NCBI GenBank assembly: GCA_030407315.1
Contig: JALQPE010000390.1
Location: 1 to 64,000, forward strand
DNA length: 64,000 bases
Reading direction: 5' to 3'
Source: Asparagopsis taxiformis
Taxonomy: Eukaryota > Rhodophyta > Florideophyceae > Bonnemaisoniales > Bonnemaisoniaceae
The notes under the pieces are model-generated. The model saw only the letters and a list, made by a program, of their open reading frames with translations, did not search any database and was not told the origin of the DNA. The position numbers were made by a program, and so were the translations under genes. Shown here in pieces: positions 11,773 to 21,874 of the stretch (its first letter is position 1; the number at the start of each line of letters is the position of its first letter).

Positions 11773-13640
11773 AAGGCCACGACGGCCCCCGAAAACGCTC
11801 ACGAGCATCGGGCTAAGCGCACGCGTACGCGACGTTGCACGATGCAACAAACGAAGGCGACGAGCCGCACGAACGAGAAGCGAAGGCACAACGAGTGGCC
11901 GGGACGTCCACCCTTGCGTTGGGGTGGGCGCGATGCGTGCTAGAGCCGTCGCTCTTTTCTTTTTCGACACCATACGTTGGTGGAGGCACGAGCGCCAACG
12001 AAAAATAGGACGACGAGTCCACGCGCGGACGATTCACACGATGTGAAGAGCCACGACTGGCTCGACAGTGTTGTCCGTCCCACAGGCAACGATGACGACA
12101 TCACGGGCCACGGACGGACATCACGTCAGATTTTTCGCGCGAAAAATGACGATAGGGCCAGCGGGCCATGGACGCACGGTACGAAAAATCGGGCCGATTA
12201 CAGTGCGCTAATCTGGCCAAATCTCGGGGCACGCGTGCCCCGAAAATTTCGTAATTTCGGGATGTCGTGTGAGCCATCGTACGTCCCTGTGGACAACCGC
12301 TGACAACGGGTCGCATCGACCAACGAGGTCAACGCCAACAGCTCGCGAGCTAACGGCAACGTAACGCCGGAAGGCGGAGAAACGACGTAGGACGGACGCG
12401 TCCCCAACGAAGATGGCAACGGCCTCATTACGAAACTTCACGCACGAAGCGGAACGAAGCTATACGTTAGCCGACGAACTAGACCAACGGGTCTCAGCGC
12501 ACGAAGCGCGCGGGAAAAGCGTGTGAAACGACGAGCTAACGAAACGCTCCACGGACGCCACCGCGCGAAGCGAACCCGCGCAACGATTGCGCCATCGGCT
12601 AACGTGAAGCCGCAGATACGACCAGCGCGACGGGGCTAACGACGTCAACGGCTATACGAAAAGCCAAGCCCGCTGGCAACGACGTCATCAACGGCACCGC
12701 AACGCGCTGCTGCGTACACGCAACGGCGTGAAACGTCAAGCCAACTCACGCGCAAGTCGGCCTGACGTTTAACGAATTTTCCGTCCAGCTCATCCGAGCA
12801 AATTAAAATTAGCACCGACGTGCTACGCGCGAAAGAACTCGAACGCTCAACGATATGCGGTACTCGACGGGGTTAACCGCACAGGGCGCGACGGCGGAAA
12901 CGATTCCCGAGTTAGTTACAAAATGATAACGCCACCGGCCAACGTGGAGCCGCGGGAACGTGAAGCGCGACGGCGCTAATGACGTCAACGGCTATACGAA
13001 AAGCCAAGCCCGCTGGCAACGACGTCATCAACGGCACCGCGACGCACTGCTGCGTACACGCCACGGCGTTGAATGTCAAGCCGACTCACGCGCGAGCCGG
13101 TCTGACATTCAACGAAATTTTCTCGTTCAGCTCAGCGGAGCGAATTGAAAATTAGCACCGACGTGCTACACGGCAAAGAGCTCGAACGCTCAACAAAATT
13201 CGGCACCCGACGGGGTCATTCGCACGAGAAACGACGGCGGAAACGATTTCCGAGTTAGTTTTTCCGAGTTAGTTACTAAATGATACGCACGCCAACGGGC
13301 TAAACGATCGAGGTTAACGTACCACTCGCAGTGAAAAGCCGCCGCTACGCGCCGCCGCTTAGCCGAATAGTTACGAATGTTACGAACCCGCCAACGGGCA
13401 CGCGCCGCCGCGAACGCGAGAGACGAGCTGCGAAAGCTCTACGACGCCCAACGGGGTAGACGCCACAACAAAAAAATTGTGGGGAGGGGCTTAACGTCGA
13501 CCCCCGCCCCCGCTGCAGAAGACCTGCTAATACGAATTACGAAGCTCAGCGGAGCCATGCGATTACGCAGAGAAACAAGACGAAAGTTTACGAAAGCAAC
13601 ACGATGCTAACAGCCTACGAGGAATACGTACTAACCTAGG
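11773..13640 (+). other. non-coding 3' region of element A with repeats
   Basis: Between the chromodomain and the antisense gene there is no convincing coding sequence. The region is rich in ACG-containing short words and contains a tandem duplication (12597-13285). Element B has a comparable non-coding stretch of about 2 kb at the same place (40819-42906). Confidence 0.5.
12597..13285 (+). repeat. two tandem units of about 340 bp
   Basis: The block GACGTCAACGGCTATACGAA occurs at 12641 and again at 12981, an offset of 340 bp. Similarity continues through GCCCGCTGGCAACGACGTCA and TTAGCACCGACGTGCTAC to CCGAGTTAGTTAC. The copies differ by scattered substitutions and small indels, so the duplication is not recent. 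Confidence 0.8.
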
Positions 13641-13646
13641 AACGAC

Positions 13647-14857
13647 CTAGTAGCGACGCGAACGCTTGCCCGCAGGGTCATACGGACCAGGGCCTTCGCC
13701 GCGGCTATCGTGGCTGCGGCTGCGACTGGGCTGAACGAAGCCCGGCCCGTACGGATCGACGGTCTGCGTGACCACGGGGGCTCGCTCGCGACGCGACGCG
13801 GGATCCCCAGCGTAAGGGTCCGCAGTCCCGTGACTGCGCGTATCCGAGGGGCGCGCCGAAACGGGGTCGCGTGGCAGGTACACCGCCGCGTGGCCATACC
13901 CAACGGGGTTTCCGTAGCCGCCGCCACTCGCAAATGCGTAGGGATCGTTACGAACGCCAACGGGCGGTGCGTAACCGCGAGTCGCCGCGGCGAGACGTTC
14001 GGAAATCGCGCGTTCCGAAGCCAAGCGGGCAGTCAGGTCCAACGTCTGGGCTCTGAAATCTTCGTCTGCGCGAGCCACGGACGTAATGATGGAACGAATA
14101 ACCCAGCCCTCCGCACGAGGCGGAGCGTCCATCGACGTACCGAGAAGCCGACGGGCATCCTCATCGGAGACGCGGTCGTCCAGGCTCACGAACCGCGGCG
14201 CGCGCTCGGCCGGCGTGGCCACATCCGGACGACCGACGCGGGCAACGTTGCCCCCTCCCGTAGCCTCGCGTGGCACGATCTCTCGAGGATCCGGCGCACG
14301 CGGCGCTTCGTTTTGATGGCCACGACGGCCAGAACGCGACCCGCGGGGTCGGTCGTTGCCTCCGAGGCCGCCGAAATAACCGGTACGATTGCCAAGACGG
14401 CGTTCGGAACGGGAAGCGACCCGCGGCACGTAAGCCCCATCGCTGCGCACGGAGACGAACTCCTGGTTATCGCCGCTTGCGTAATCGGGACGTATAACAC
14501 GATACTCCGGCCCCAACGCAAGGGCGCCGCGAGCCTCAGCCAACGCGCTGGTAACGGAGACGAACGTGTCGGAACCGTCCACCGGGATTGCACGAAGCAT
14601 CTCGTAGTCGGCCAGGAAGTCCAACGTGGACTCCGGCAGCAGGCACGCGCGCCCGAACACACGACGTTCCACGAACAGCGAGCATGCGAGGATCGCTGCG
14701 TGTTCGATATCCACGGCCATGAGGAAACGTTCCTTCACGGAGGCAGGCGCGTCCTTCACGGCATCGGTAAAATAATGTACCACGCGTGGTAGAAACGTGG
14801 ACGACCCACGGGGGTACGGGAACTCCTCTACTACTTCCGGCAACGGCGGGAAGTAGA
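13647..14857 (-). pseudogene. antisense accessory gene of element A, N-terminus removed by CACTA insertion
   Basis: Function is unknown. The frame is open from the CACTA junction at 14857 to a stop at 13647 (about 400 codons). It has no good ATG: the first possible start is a TTG at 14843, but protein-like sequence (VYFPPLPEVVEEF) continues up to 14857, so the gene was cut there. The N-terminal segment FTDAVKDAPASVKERF, followed by an acidic helix and FVERRVFGRACLLPE, aligns with the same segment of the antisense proteins of B (LLGRDVPVEARSYF ... YVERRFLRLSEKL) and D (HHSALRDAPAWRLNRL ... RIVETRGFVPVMAEEL). The C-terminal half is Gly/Arg/Pro-rich and probably disordered, with a short helix (DLTARLASERAISERLAAA). 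It lies antisense to the host element. Confidence 0.65.
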
Positions 14858-16090
14858 CACTACTGTGTCTGAAATCGGGCCTGGGGCAGTGCTGTACGGC
14901 AGTAAAATTTACTGCCTGAGGCAGTAAAATTTAGTACTGTAAAAATATAAATTAATGCCCTACTTGCCGGCAGTACAGTGCACTGCCCGGAGGCAGTGGC
15001 CATGTGCTGCCGACGGCAGTAGAAAGTACTGCCTGGATGTATGATGTGAGGCAGTGGTGGGAGGCAGTGATAGTTGCTTGATTTAGATTGTCTTTCTGGC
15101 AGTGATTTGTGCTACATTGGCCTGTAAAATAAAGTAGTATATTGTGCTGACTTGGGCAGCACGGGGAGGGAGTAAAATATGCTGTCCAGGAATATGGCCC
15201 ACGGCAGTACTATTTGGTGGCGTGGGATGCACCGTGTGGCAGTAGAAGCTAGTGTTTCCGGCAGCGTGCTGTGCTGGCTGCAGGCCCTAATGACGGCAGC
15301 ACATTTTGCTATATTTAGGTAGTGCCCCGATGTACTGTATGATACTGCCTGCAGGTCATGGCAGAGGCAGAGAAATGTACTGTATTCTATTATTGGACAA
15401 AGCAGTAATTTCTGCTGCTGTGTGGTGCTGCTTTTTTTTGTACTTACAGGTAGTGACAAGTCTATGTTCTGGCAGTAGAGTAATGCAGTGGAATATGATG
15501 ACAGCAGAAATGCTTCGAGGCTGTGTATTCTACTGCCTGTGGAAGCGAGTGGGGACAGTAGATTATGATGTCTGACGAAATGTGTGAAAGCAATGAAATG
15601 AGGTGCTGATAGTCTCTGGGAAAAGCTGCCTGATAGTACTGCTTTATGATACGAAAAGTGCTACCGTACCGTGCTACTTGCCGTGGTGGAAAGTGCTGCC
15701 GTGCTCTACTACTTGCGTATGTGTAAATCACTGCCACGCTGTACTGCTCCAGGATATGTGAATTGCTGCCCCACAGCACTACAAAAAGTAGTAGATTTTG
15801 ATGTATTATAGAGCTGTCCAGATCAGCGTAAAGTACTGTCTGATAGTGTTGTACTCGACAGGGGCATAGGACAGTACCAGTTACTGCCTGTGGCAGTGCA
15901 GTGTACTACCTGGAAGTGCTACCTGTGGCAGTACATTTCACTACCAGGAACTAGTGCTTGAGACAGTACAATTTACTGCCGGGAAGTCTATACTGAACCA
16001 GTAAATTGTAGTGCCTGGCGGTACTGACTCGGACAGAACGGGAAAGTAGTAGAATATGATGCCTAGGGTAATACTTTCTAGTGCCTACAA
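14858..16090. repeat. subterminal repeat array of F1 (GGCAGT/ACTGCC)
   Basis: The 1.2-kb stretch holds dozens of short GGCAGT and ACTGCC words in both orientations, many paired as palindromes such as GGCAGTAAAATTTACTGCC (near 14898). The copies become more degenerate toward 16090. There is no open frame of note. This fits the subterminal binding-site arrays of CACTA elements; it does not have the regular repeat-spacer form of a CRISPR array. Confidence 0.75.
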
Positions 16091-17465
16091 TTGATGTTCA
16101 GGACGATAGAATCAGGTGGAAATGCCATTCCAGCCGCATGTTCAGGCATCTGGCTACGAATGTCGGGCAGAATGGAGTATCTCTCTCGGTGGTCTTCATA
16201 GAAGTGTATAGGGATAACCAAGTGTGATCTAAAAGGATGTCAGAATTTTTATGTAGCAAGGACAACGATGCCTGAAGGATTGTTTCAGTTCTATCATTAG
16301 ACTAGACTACTCATAAAATCGAACTATCGTATCTAAAATCTTACTATCTCTACAACCAGGACTATTGTGCAAGCAAATCGAGTTCCTTGCTGTTTCAAAA
16401 CTACATGTGATGTTCAGACAGGAGGGAAATAAACACCATTACAGATGATTTGCAACAGGTTAGCAATCGGATATAGAAAAGTATTGTAAAGGATGAGAAG
16501 AACATGAGTATGAATGGAATGAACAAACTTACCATCATTGAACTATTTTTGCGTGCAAAGGTATTGGTTGTAGGTTGGAATGACGAAAGCTTGCAAGCTT
16601 TCGTCATTCCAACCTACAACCAATACCTATGCCAGAATCATTTGCAATCAATAGACTAGAATAGGATCAGCGAAGAACGATATTTATGGTTAGTGCACTA
16701 TCTTTCATGGAAAGCATGTGGAAAGAAATGAGAGAGGGGAAAGATACCTACTCGACAACGTACCAGCCTTACCTGTCATCTTCATGATAACCGGATGATG
16801 AAATGGTCCTATACGTCGCGCATCAACAGCCTTAAATAGACAGCTCATCCACTCATAATGACCTCGTCGTAACTGGAAGGCAGATGATTTGGCAGACGAT
16901 GATGTGGCAGATGATTTGGCAGCGGATGATCTGTCAAATTTTCTGGACGTGATAAATTAGCAGAAATAGAAATCATGCCCCTACGCAATGTCAAACCAAC
17001 CTAAAAGTCTTGGTATTGATGTTTAGCTGCATACTGAAGGAGAAACATCGAATAAATGCTGTAAATTAGAGTAGTAGACAATCCGAAAGAGAATTGCAAC
17101 CGTGTTCTCATCTATATATAGTTTATTACCATAACAAGATTACTATTGAGGCCTATTATACCATGTACTGAAGCTAAATTGTAAATGATTCGTGTATTTC
17201 ATTCAGAAAAGGAAGCAGGAATCGTTGGAGGCATTAAAGATCGCTGAAGAACCCAACATGGGAAATCAAGTCACCTGTTCCTTGAGTTAGGTAGGACACT
17301 AGTCAGTGTGAAGTTTTCGATAAGATGTAACGGTAAGAAAATATAGGTACTATAAACTATTACAGTGGCCTGGTTAAAAAGAGACGGATACCATCTTATT
17401 AGTTGCCTACTAGTTGACATTAATCCACAATTTGTGCAAGGTTCTCTCGAATCCAAAGAGAAGAG
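16091..17465. other. non-coding leader upstream of the F1 transposase
   Basis: AT-richer than the retroelements. It has no open frame of note and contains the 70-bp palindrome (16559-16628). The promoter of the transposase gene presumably lies here, but I see no clear core element. Confidence 0.5.
16559..16628. repeat. 70-bp perfect palindrome
   Basis: Two 35-base arms meet without a spacer between 16593 and 16594. The left arm begins AGGTATTGGTTGTAGG and the right arm ends with its exact complement. It lies in the non-coding leader of F1, about 840 bp upstream of the transposase ATG. It could form a cruciform, or it could be a fold-back artefact of assembly. Confidence 0.9.
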
Positions 17466-20400
17466 ATGAAACGAACAGCTGTTCGGAAGAAAGGTACACC
17501 TCGAAGAACCCGGAGAAGGTTTGAATCATTGCCAATCCCATACGAAAGTGGGACAAGGCACGAAAATGGGGAAACCCCGCTAGTTTCGAACGAAACATTC
17601 GAGGTTCACGCCGATATACCGGACGAAAACGTCGGAAAAGCATCTGCTGAAGACGAGAATATTTCTAGTGGCAATGGAGAAGAGCACATTGCATTTTTTG
17701 AGGCTGGAAAAGTTACCAGAGAAGAAGAAACGATAGGCTCTGAGGAAAGCTCGGCCGAGAGCTGTGATGACCACGACGGAGAAGAGGCAGCGGAAGATGA
17801 CCGCGGACTTGTGGATAAACTGCTGACCTGGCCAGTATTCTCTGCAATAATATTGCTTAGTGGAACGCTACGGATGAAACGCAAGGACTATGAAGGTATG
17901 CGTGAGATGTCTAATTTCAAGCGGGACATTTCGGATCAAGCACCCAGCGACTCGTACATGAGGAAAGTCATTTTACCGTTCATTCTGAAAACATGTTTCC
18001 CACAAAGCATGGATACAACGTGTGAAATAGATGTAACAAAAAGCGGCTCTAGGCTTGGAAAGATGTCTCCAGGACTGTCTAGTAGCCGTAGAGCTCATTG
18101 TACTACATCGGTACGAGTCGTGCTACCGAGCACATGGGCGGAAAGGGATATACAGACCGGACCCATTCTGGACTGCATAAAGTCTAGTAAAAGGGATAGT
18201 AGTGATGAAAGAGAAGATGAAGCATATCAAATTGCTTCAGAAAGTATTGAAAACTCTTTCATTGTCAAATGCCGTTCAGCTGTTCTGAATGACCCATTCC
18301 ATCGCATTTCGGTAAGTGCATCAGATCATGACGGTCACAAGATGCACAGAAAGGTATACGCCCGACATGGAGACGAGTTGAGGATCATATGTATGCCGAC
18401 GACAAATCAAGAGGCCCTGGTGGCTAAGCTGGGAGGAGCCAGAACGAAACAGGGAAAGAACATCGAAACTGGAAAGAATTCTAGGAGCAGAAGAAGTTTT
18501 ACAGCAAGGAGTGACTGGAGAATTGAAGCTATCATCATTGCAAGTTATCTTGCAACCGGAGAAGAACAACAAGAATCAAATATGGAAGATGTGATAGGCC
18601 CGCAAATCGATGCAATGGAAGAAACTGAGAAAAGAAATGCGAGGCGTGTCGTCTCCACCACAACGCTCGACGGAGAACATTGCAACAATGATATTCGGGC
18701 AGGTGACGCTATCACTCTGTTTCGGCCAAAAAGTAAGTCTGATGGGAGCACATTTGAAGAGTTACTACTCGTGAACAGACATCTGAAAAAGGGACGCTCT
18801 GAAAATGCGACTTTTCTCATTTGCTCCACAAGGGGAGCAACTGGGCAGCTACATCGCGAACAAATTCGGGTGAAAGACGTCCAGCTCATAGGAGCTCCAG
18901 ACAAGAGGTCTAGATGGCACCCCGGCTCTAAACGTATGGATGCCTGCAGTGAGGGGAATCTTTCAGATGGCAGGAAATATATCGTATACCGATTTCTGCT
19001 ATATGCTGATGACTTCCAGCCGTTCACAAGCCGGAAAGGAAGTTTTGGTGGCTGCTATATGCTTCCATTAGGCATACAGCCAAGCAAGAGAGCAAGCTTC
19101 CACGCAGTCCGCGTTCTTGGATTCGTTCCCCCGGGAGTTTCAACAAATGTTGTAATTGAGAGAGTTGTACCCGACATTGTGAAGGGAAGTACAGACGGTT
19201 TTCCAGCGAAAGATGCAAATGGAGAAGACGTGGTCATATTCCTGGATCCTGTTGGATTTATCGGAGATTACCCAGCTGTTTCGCATACTCTGGATGTCCG
19301 TGGACACACCAGTAATACACCATGCCATAGCTGCATTTTCGAAAAGCAAGATATGAGCAGCAGTGGAGGTTCACGAAATGCATACACAGCATTGCTAAAC
19401 AGTCAGATGAGTACGCATGCCCGAGGAATGCACCGAAACAAGCTTGTGAGGGAAGTCGCATCGCAAGATCAGCTCAAAGTTCTTGGACTAAGCCTAGATC
19501 CGATTGAGAATAAGGCACTCCATAATTTGAGTGAATCCCTTAATCGTGTGCGGAGAGGAGTTCCTACAAACGAAGAAGGAGTTCCAGTTGTTCCTTGTCA
19601 ATTCGATCCATATCGCTCTGCTGTAGTTGCCCCAGACCATCTGCTCTCCGGACTGGCTCAAGATGTGATGAATGCGACAATCACTGCAGCAACACCTGTA
19701 ATTCGAAATGTTGCGGAAACAGTTCTACTGAATACCCTCCGAATGTTCTGTTTGAGTAGTCAGAGTCAGGTATTCGGGCAGAACTACCTATTATCGATGA
19801 ACATGAGCGATATATTCGCTGTTCTCGTTGTAGCTCCCCAAGCATTTTATTCGGCATTTCGTATCGTCATCGGGAACTCTTGGGACGGGTATGAAAAACT
19901 TGAACGTATTCTTCGTTTGCTGAAAAAGTTTCAAATGGTTGTTGCCAGCATTCGATTCATCCCAACATGGTGGATAGATGGACTTGAGTCAACCAGGAGG
20001 TTCGAGGCCGAGAATGGCGGACGCCATGACCACATTCTAGCTCTTGTTTCAGACTATATGAAAGAACTGCATGAGGTATGCAAGAAGGATCCTATTGCAA
20101 TGAAACATCTGGACAAACCGAACTTGCATCGGTTGATAGAATTTTGCGTACATACATTACCAGCTTTTGGAGCTGCGAAACATGTGGAAGAGCTTTTATT
20201 CGAGAGAATGCACCAGCCTCTTAAAAGAGGGGTTCGAAACTCGAACCATAAGAATGAACATCTGTCATCAATGGAGCTCATCATGGCCGATGACTGGCTC
20301 GCACGAATAGCCATCACGCTGGGTGCGGTAGGTCACAATACAAAACAATGGACGTCTGCCGATTGCAGACGCGTGTATTTTGCACTAGGAAAAGGAATTT

Positions 20401-21167
20401 CGGAGAGTCCACATGCGACAGAAGAGGCAGCAAAAAGATGCTTCTTAAGTCCTGTATTCCATCTCATATCAGAGAGGAGCAGTACTATGGTGAGCACCCA
20501 CTGTCCAATCACGCGGTGGCGAGGGGAATCTGTTGAAGACGCGAAAAATGTTCCGGCAGAAGAAACCGTCATGATGGCAAGGATACGTAAAGCTTCTGAA
20601 ACTTTTCTCAGAACCAGACAGGTAAACGGGTCTCAACATGGTGAACGACTATGGTGGCTCACTGCTGCACAAAGAGTGCGCACTAGTCATGAGGGATCTG
20701 AGAGCGAATCGAGGTTAGGGCGTGCTGAACCTGGAAGCATCATTCAAGCAGTGTGCAAAGATGGATGGTATGATGCTGGTATAGTAGTACCCGCCCATAG
20801 CAGGACGAGCATGGAGGAATTCACATGTTCCAGACGTGTCCTTTTCGTCACATTGTCCTTTTTTATTGTGGTAGGGCAAGGAGAGGAGAAGAAGGCAAAG
20901 AAATGGAAGCAGAAAACTCCATATGCTGTCTGCATTCCCTTGACATGCACTGGAGACGGTATGTACCGGAAAGGTGGGAATGATACTATAGTTCACGTTG
21001 AAATGAACGACGGGGTCCGAGAAGTTTTGCACGTACATAACTGCGAGTCAGGAGTTTGTTCATACGATAGACAAAGTGGCATTGTAGAGCACAATAGTGA
21101 TATTCTTTCTGGTGGTGAAGTGAGCGTCTTAACTAGAGAAGATGGATACCCACCACGTTCAGCATAG
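17466..21167 (+). CDS. CACTA/KDZ-like transposase, 1233 aa
   Basis: This is probably the transposase of F1, which would cut the element out and insert it elsewhere in the nucleus. The frame is uninterrupted from the ATG at 17466 to the stop at 21167. It has a basic N-terminus, an acidic Ser/Glu-rich stretch (about 20-115), a middle region, and a catalytic-type core of the TNP2 kind: LLYADDFQPF (about 512), FLDPVGFIGDYPAVSH (about 592-607), a possible metal site PCHSC (about 619-623) and EELLFERMHQPLKRG followed by NSNHKN (about 908-930). D...D...E carried in such motifs is typical of the RNase H-fold transposases of CACTA and Kyakuja-Dileera-Zisupton elements. Family assignment rests on motif pattern, not a search. 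It is the largest intact frame in the window. Confidence 0.6.
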   Translation: MKRTAVRKKGTPRRTRRRFESLPIPYESGTRHENGETPLVSNETFEVHADIPDENVGKASAEDENISSGNGEEHIAFFEAGKVTREEETIGSEESSAESCDDHDGEEAAEDDRGLVDKLLTWPVFSAIILLSGTLRMKRKDYEGMREMSNFKRDISDQAPSDSYMRKVILPFILKTCFPQSMDTTCEIDVTKSGSRLGKMSPGLSSSRRAHCTTSVRVVLPSTWAERDIQTGPILDCIKSSKRDSSDEREDEAYQIASESIENSFIVKCRSAVLNDPFHRISVSASDHDGHKMHRKVYARHGDELRIICMPTTNQEALVAKLGGARTKQGKNIETGKNSRSRRSFTARSDWRIEAIIIASYLATGEEQQESNMEDVIGPQIDAMEETEKRNARRVVSTTTLDGEHCNNDIRAGDAITLFRPKSKSDGSTFEELLLVNRHLKKGRSENATFLICSTRGATGQLHREQIRVKDVQLIGAPDKRSRWHPGSKRMDACSEGNLSDGRKYIVYRFLLYADDFQPFTSRKGSFGGCYMLPLGIQPSKRASFHAVRVLGFVPPGVSTNVVIERVVPDIVKGSTDGFPAKDANGEDVVIFLDPVGFIGDYPAVSHTLDVRGHTSNTPCHSCIFEKQDMSSSGGSRNAYTALLNSQMSTHARGMHRNKLVREVASQDQLKVLGLSLDPIENKALHNLSESLNRVRRGVPTNEEGVPVVPCQFDPYRSAVVAPDHLLSGLAQDVMNATITAATPVIRNVAETVLLNTLRMFCLSSQSQVFGQNYLLSMNMSDIFAVLVVAPQAFYSAFRIVIGNSWDGYEKLERILRLLKKFQMVVASIRFIPTWWIDGLESTRRFEAENGGRHDHILALVSDYMKELHEVCKKDPIAMKHLDKPNLHRLIEFCVHTLPAFGAAKHVEELLFERMHQPLKRGVRNSNHKNEHLSSMELIMADDWLARIAITLGAVGHNTKQWTSADCRRVYFALGKGISESPHATEEAAKRCFLSPVFHLISERSSTMVSTHCPITRWRGESVEDAKNVPAEETVMMARIRKASETFLRTRQVNGSQHGERLWWLTAAQRVRTSHEGSESESRLGRAEPGSIIQAVCKDGWYDAGIVVPAHSRTSMEEFTCSRRVLFVTLSFFIVVGQGEEKKAKKWKQKTPYAVCIPLTCTGDGMYRKGGNDTIVHVEMNDGVREVLHVHNCESGVCSYDRQSGIVEHNSDILSGGEVSVLTREDGYPPRSA

Positions 21168-21426
21168 AGTGTTCCAGCACAGTGTTTAATACATCAGTAA
21201 ACTTTCGTAATTCATTTAGCAGCAGTCCTGATCAAGTCTTCCAACAAATGCTATACAAAATTTGTACATGTCGTTTGAAGAATAGAGTGGGATTTTGTTC
21301 CATGCGCACAAATAAAGTGTGTTTTGCGAAGAGCGTATGCACTTACGTACGTATGACGCCATTGGTACTAGAGATGGAGCCGCGAGTTTCAGGACTCCTA
21401 GTTCCACAAAGTTGAGTTCGCATCAT

Positions 21427-21636
21427 CCAATGGAGAGCTGGCACCTGGCCAATGAAGTGGAAAATAATACCCGGTATAGTTTTCTGGCTCCAGTGACAAG
21501 TGGAGTATTGTGACTGATGGCTGTCTGCTGGCCAATGGGGAGCCGGCACCTGGCCAATGCAGTGGAAAATAATACCCGGTATAATTTTTTGGCTCCAGTG
21601 ACAAGTGGAGTACTATGATTCATGGCAATGGGATGG
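21427..21636 (+). repeat. two tandem 105-bp units left of the ParB-like gene
   Basis: The units start at 21427 and 21532. Each holds CCAATGG(A/G)GAGC, GGCACCTGGCCAATG, AATAATACCCGGTATA and CCAGTGACAAGTGGAGTA. They are nearly identical. A reverse-complement relative occurs at 25830-25885, on the other side of the ParB-like and dioxygenase genes. Confidence 0.85.
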
Positions 21637-21874
21637 TTTTGGGAACGAAGGAATTGTGTATGGGAAGTCCTTCATCGAGGAATGACAGATGGCCGAATAC
21701 AATTGGAGCGCGTGGAAGGTGAATCAATAACTGATATTTCACGTTTAAACGTGTAGGGAGATCGTTTCCCGCCAAATACCACCTTGAAAGAGGAATATCT
21801 CTTGATCGTGTAGTCGGAGAGAAAAGGTATCTTTGTTATCCTGAACGGCTTCTCTACGCGTCCAAATCTTTGCA

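Larger units (their letters stand above)
3419..14857 (+). mobile_element. Ty3-like chromodomain LTR retrotransposon A, truncated at 3' end
   Basis: The order is 5' LTR (3419-4092), primer-binding site (4094-4111), gag (4191-6596), protease, reverse transcriptase, RNase H, integrase and chromodomain (to 11772), about 1.9 kb of non-coding repeats, then an antisense gene (from 14857 down to 13647). Integrase after RNase H identifies Ty3/gypsy type. The protease is interrupted by an inverted solo copy of the element's own LTR (7141-7788), and pol carries several frameshifts, so the copy is dead. The 3' end, including the start of the antisense gene and the 3' LTR, is missing because the CACTA-like element F1 begins at 14858. 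Confidence 0.85.
14858..21420 (+). mobile_element. CACTA-like DNA transposon F1 (right end not located)
   Basis: The left end CACTACTGTGTCTG at 14858 cuts the antisense gene of element A. It is followed by an array of GGCAGT/ACTGCC repeats (to about 16090), a long non-coding leader and a transposase-like gene (17466-21167). CACTA transposons typically have CACTA ends, dense subterminal repeats bound by element proteins, and a TNP2-type transposase. The same left end (CACTACGGTGTTGG) and a related array occur at 59353. No complementary right end (ending GTAGTG) or right-hand array was found before 33168, so the limit given is arbitrary: the element may extend to include the cassette at 21427-25885, or its right end may be deleted. 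Confidence 0.6.

Noticed and set aside
13710..14792. 360-residue plus-strand frame
   Set aside because: It is the shadow of the antisense gene of element A, whose minus-strand product aligns with those of B and D; the plus-strand product has Arg-rich, motif-free composition.
14858..16090. CRISPR-like array
   Set aside because: The repeats are short, unevenly spaced and in both orientations, with no constant repeat length or unique spacers, and the DNA is eukaryotic. They fit subterminal transposon repeats.
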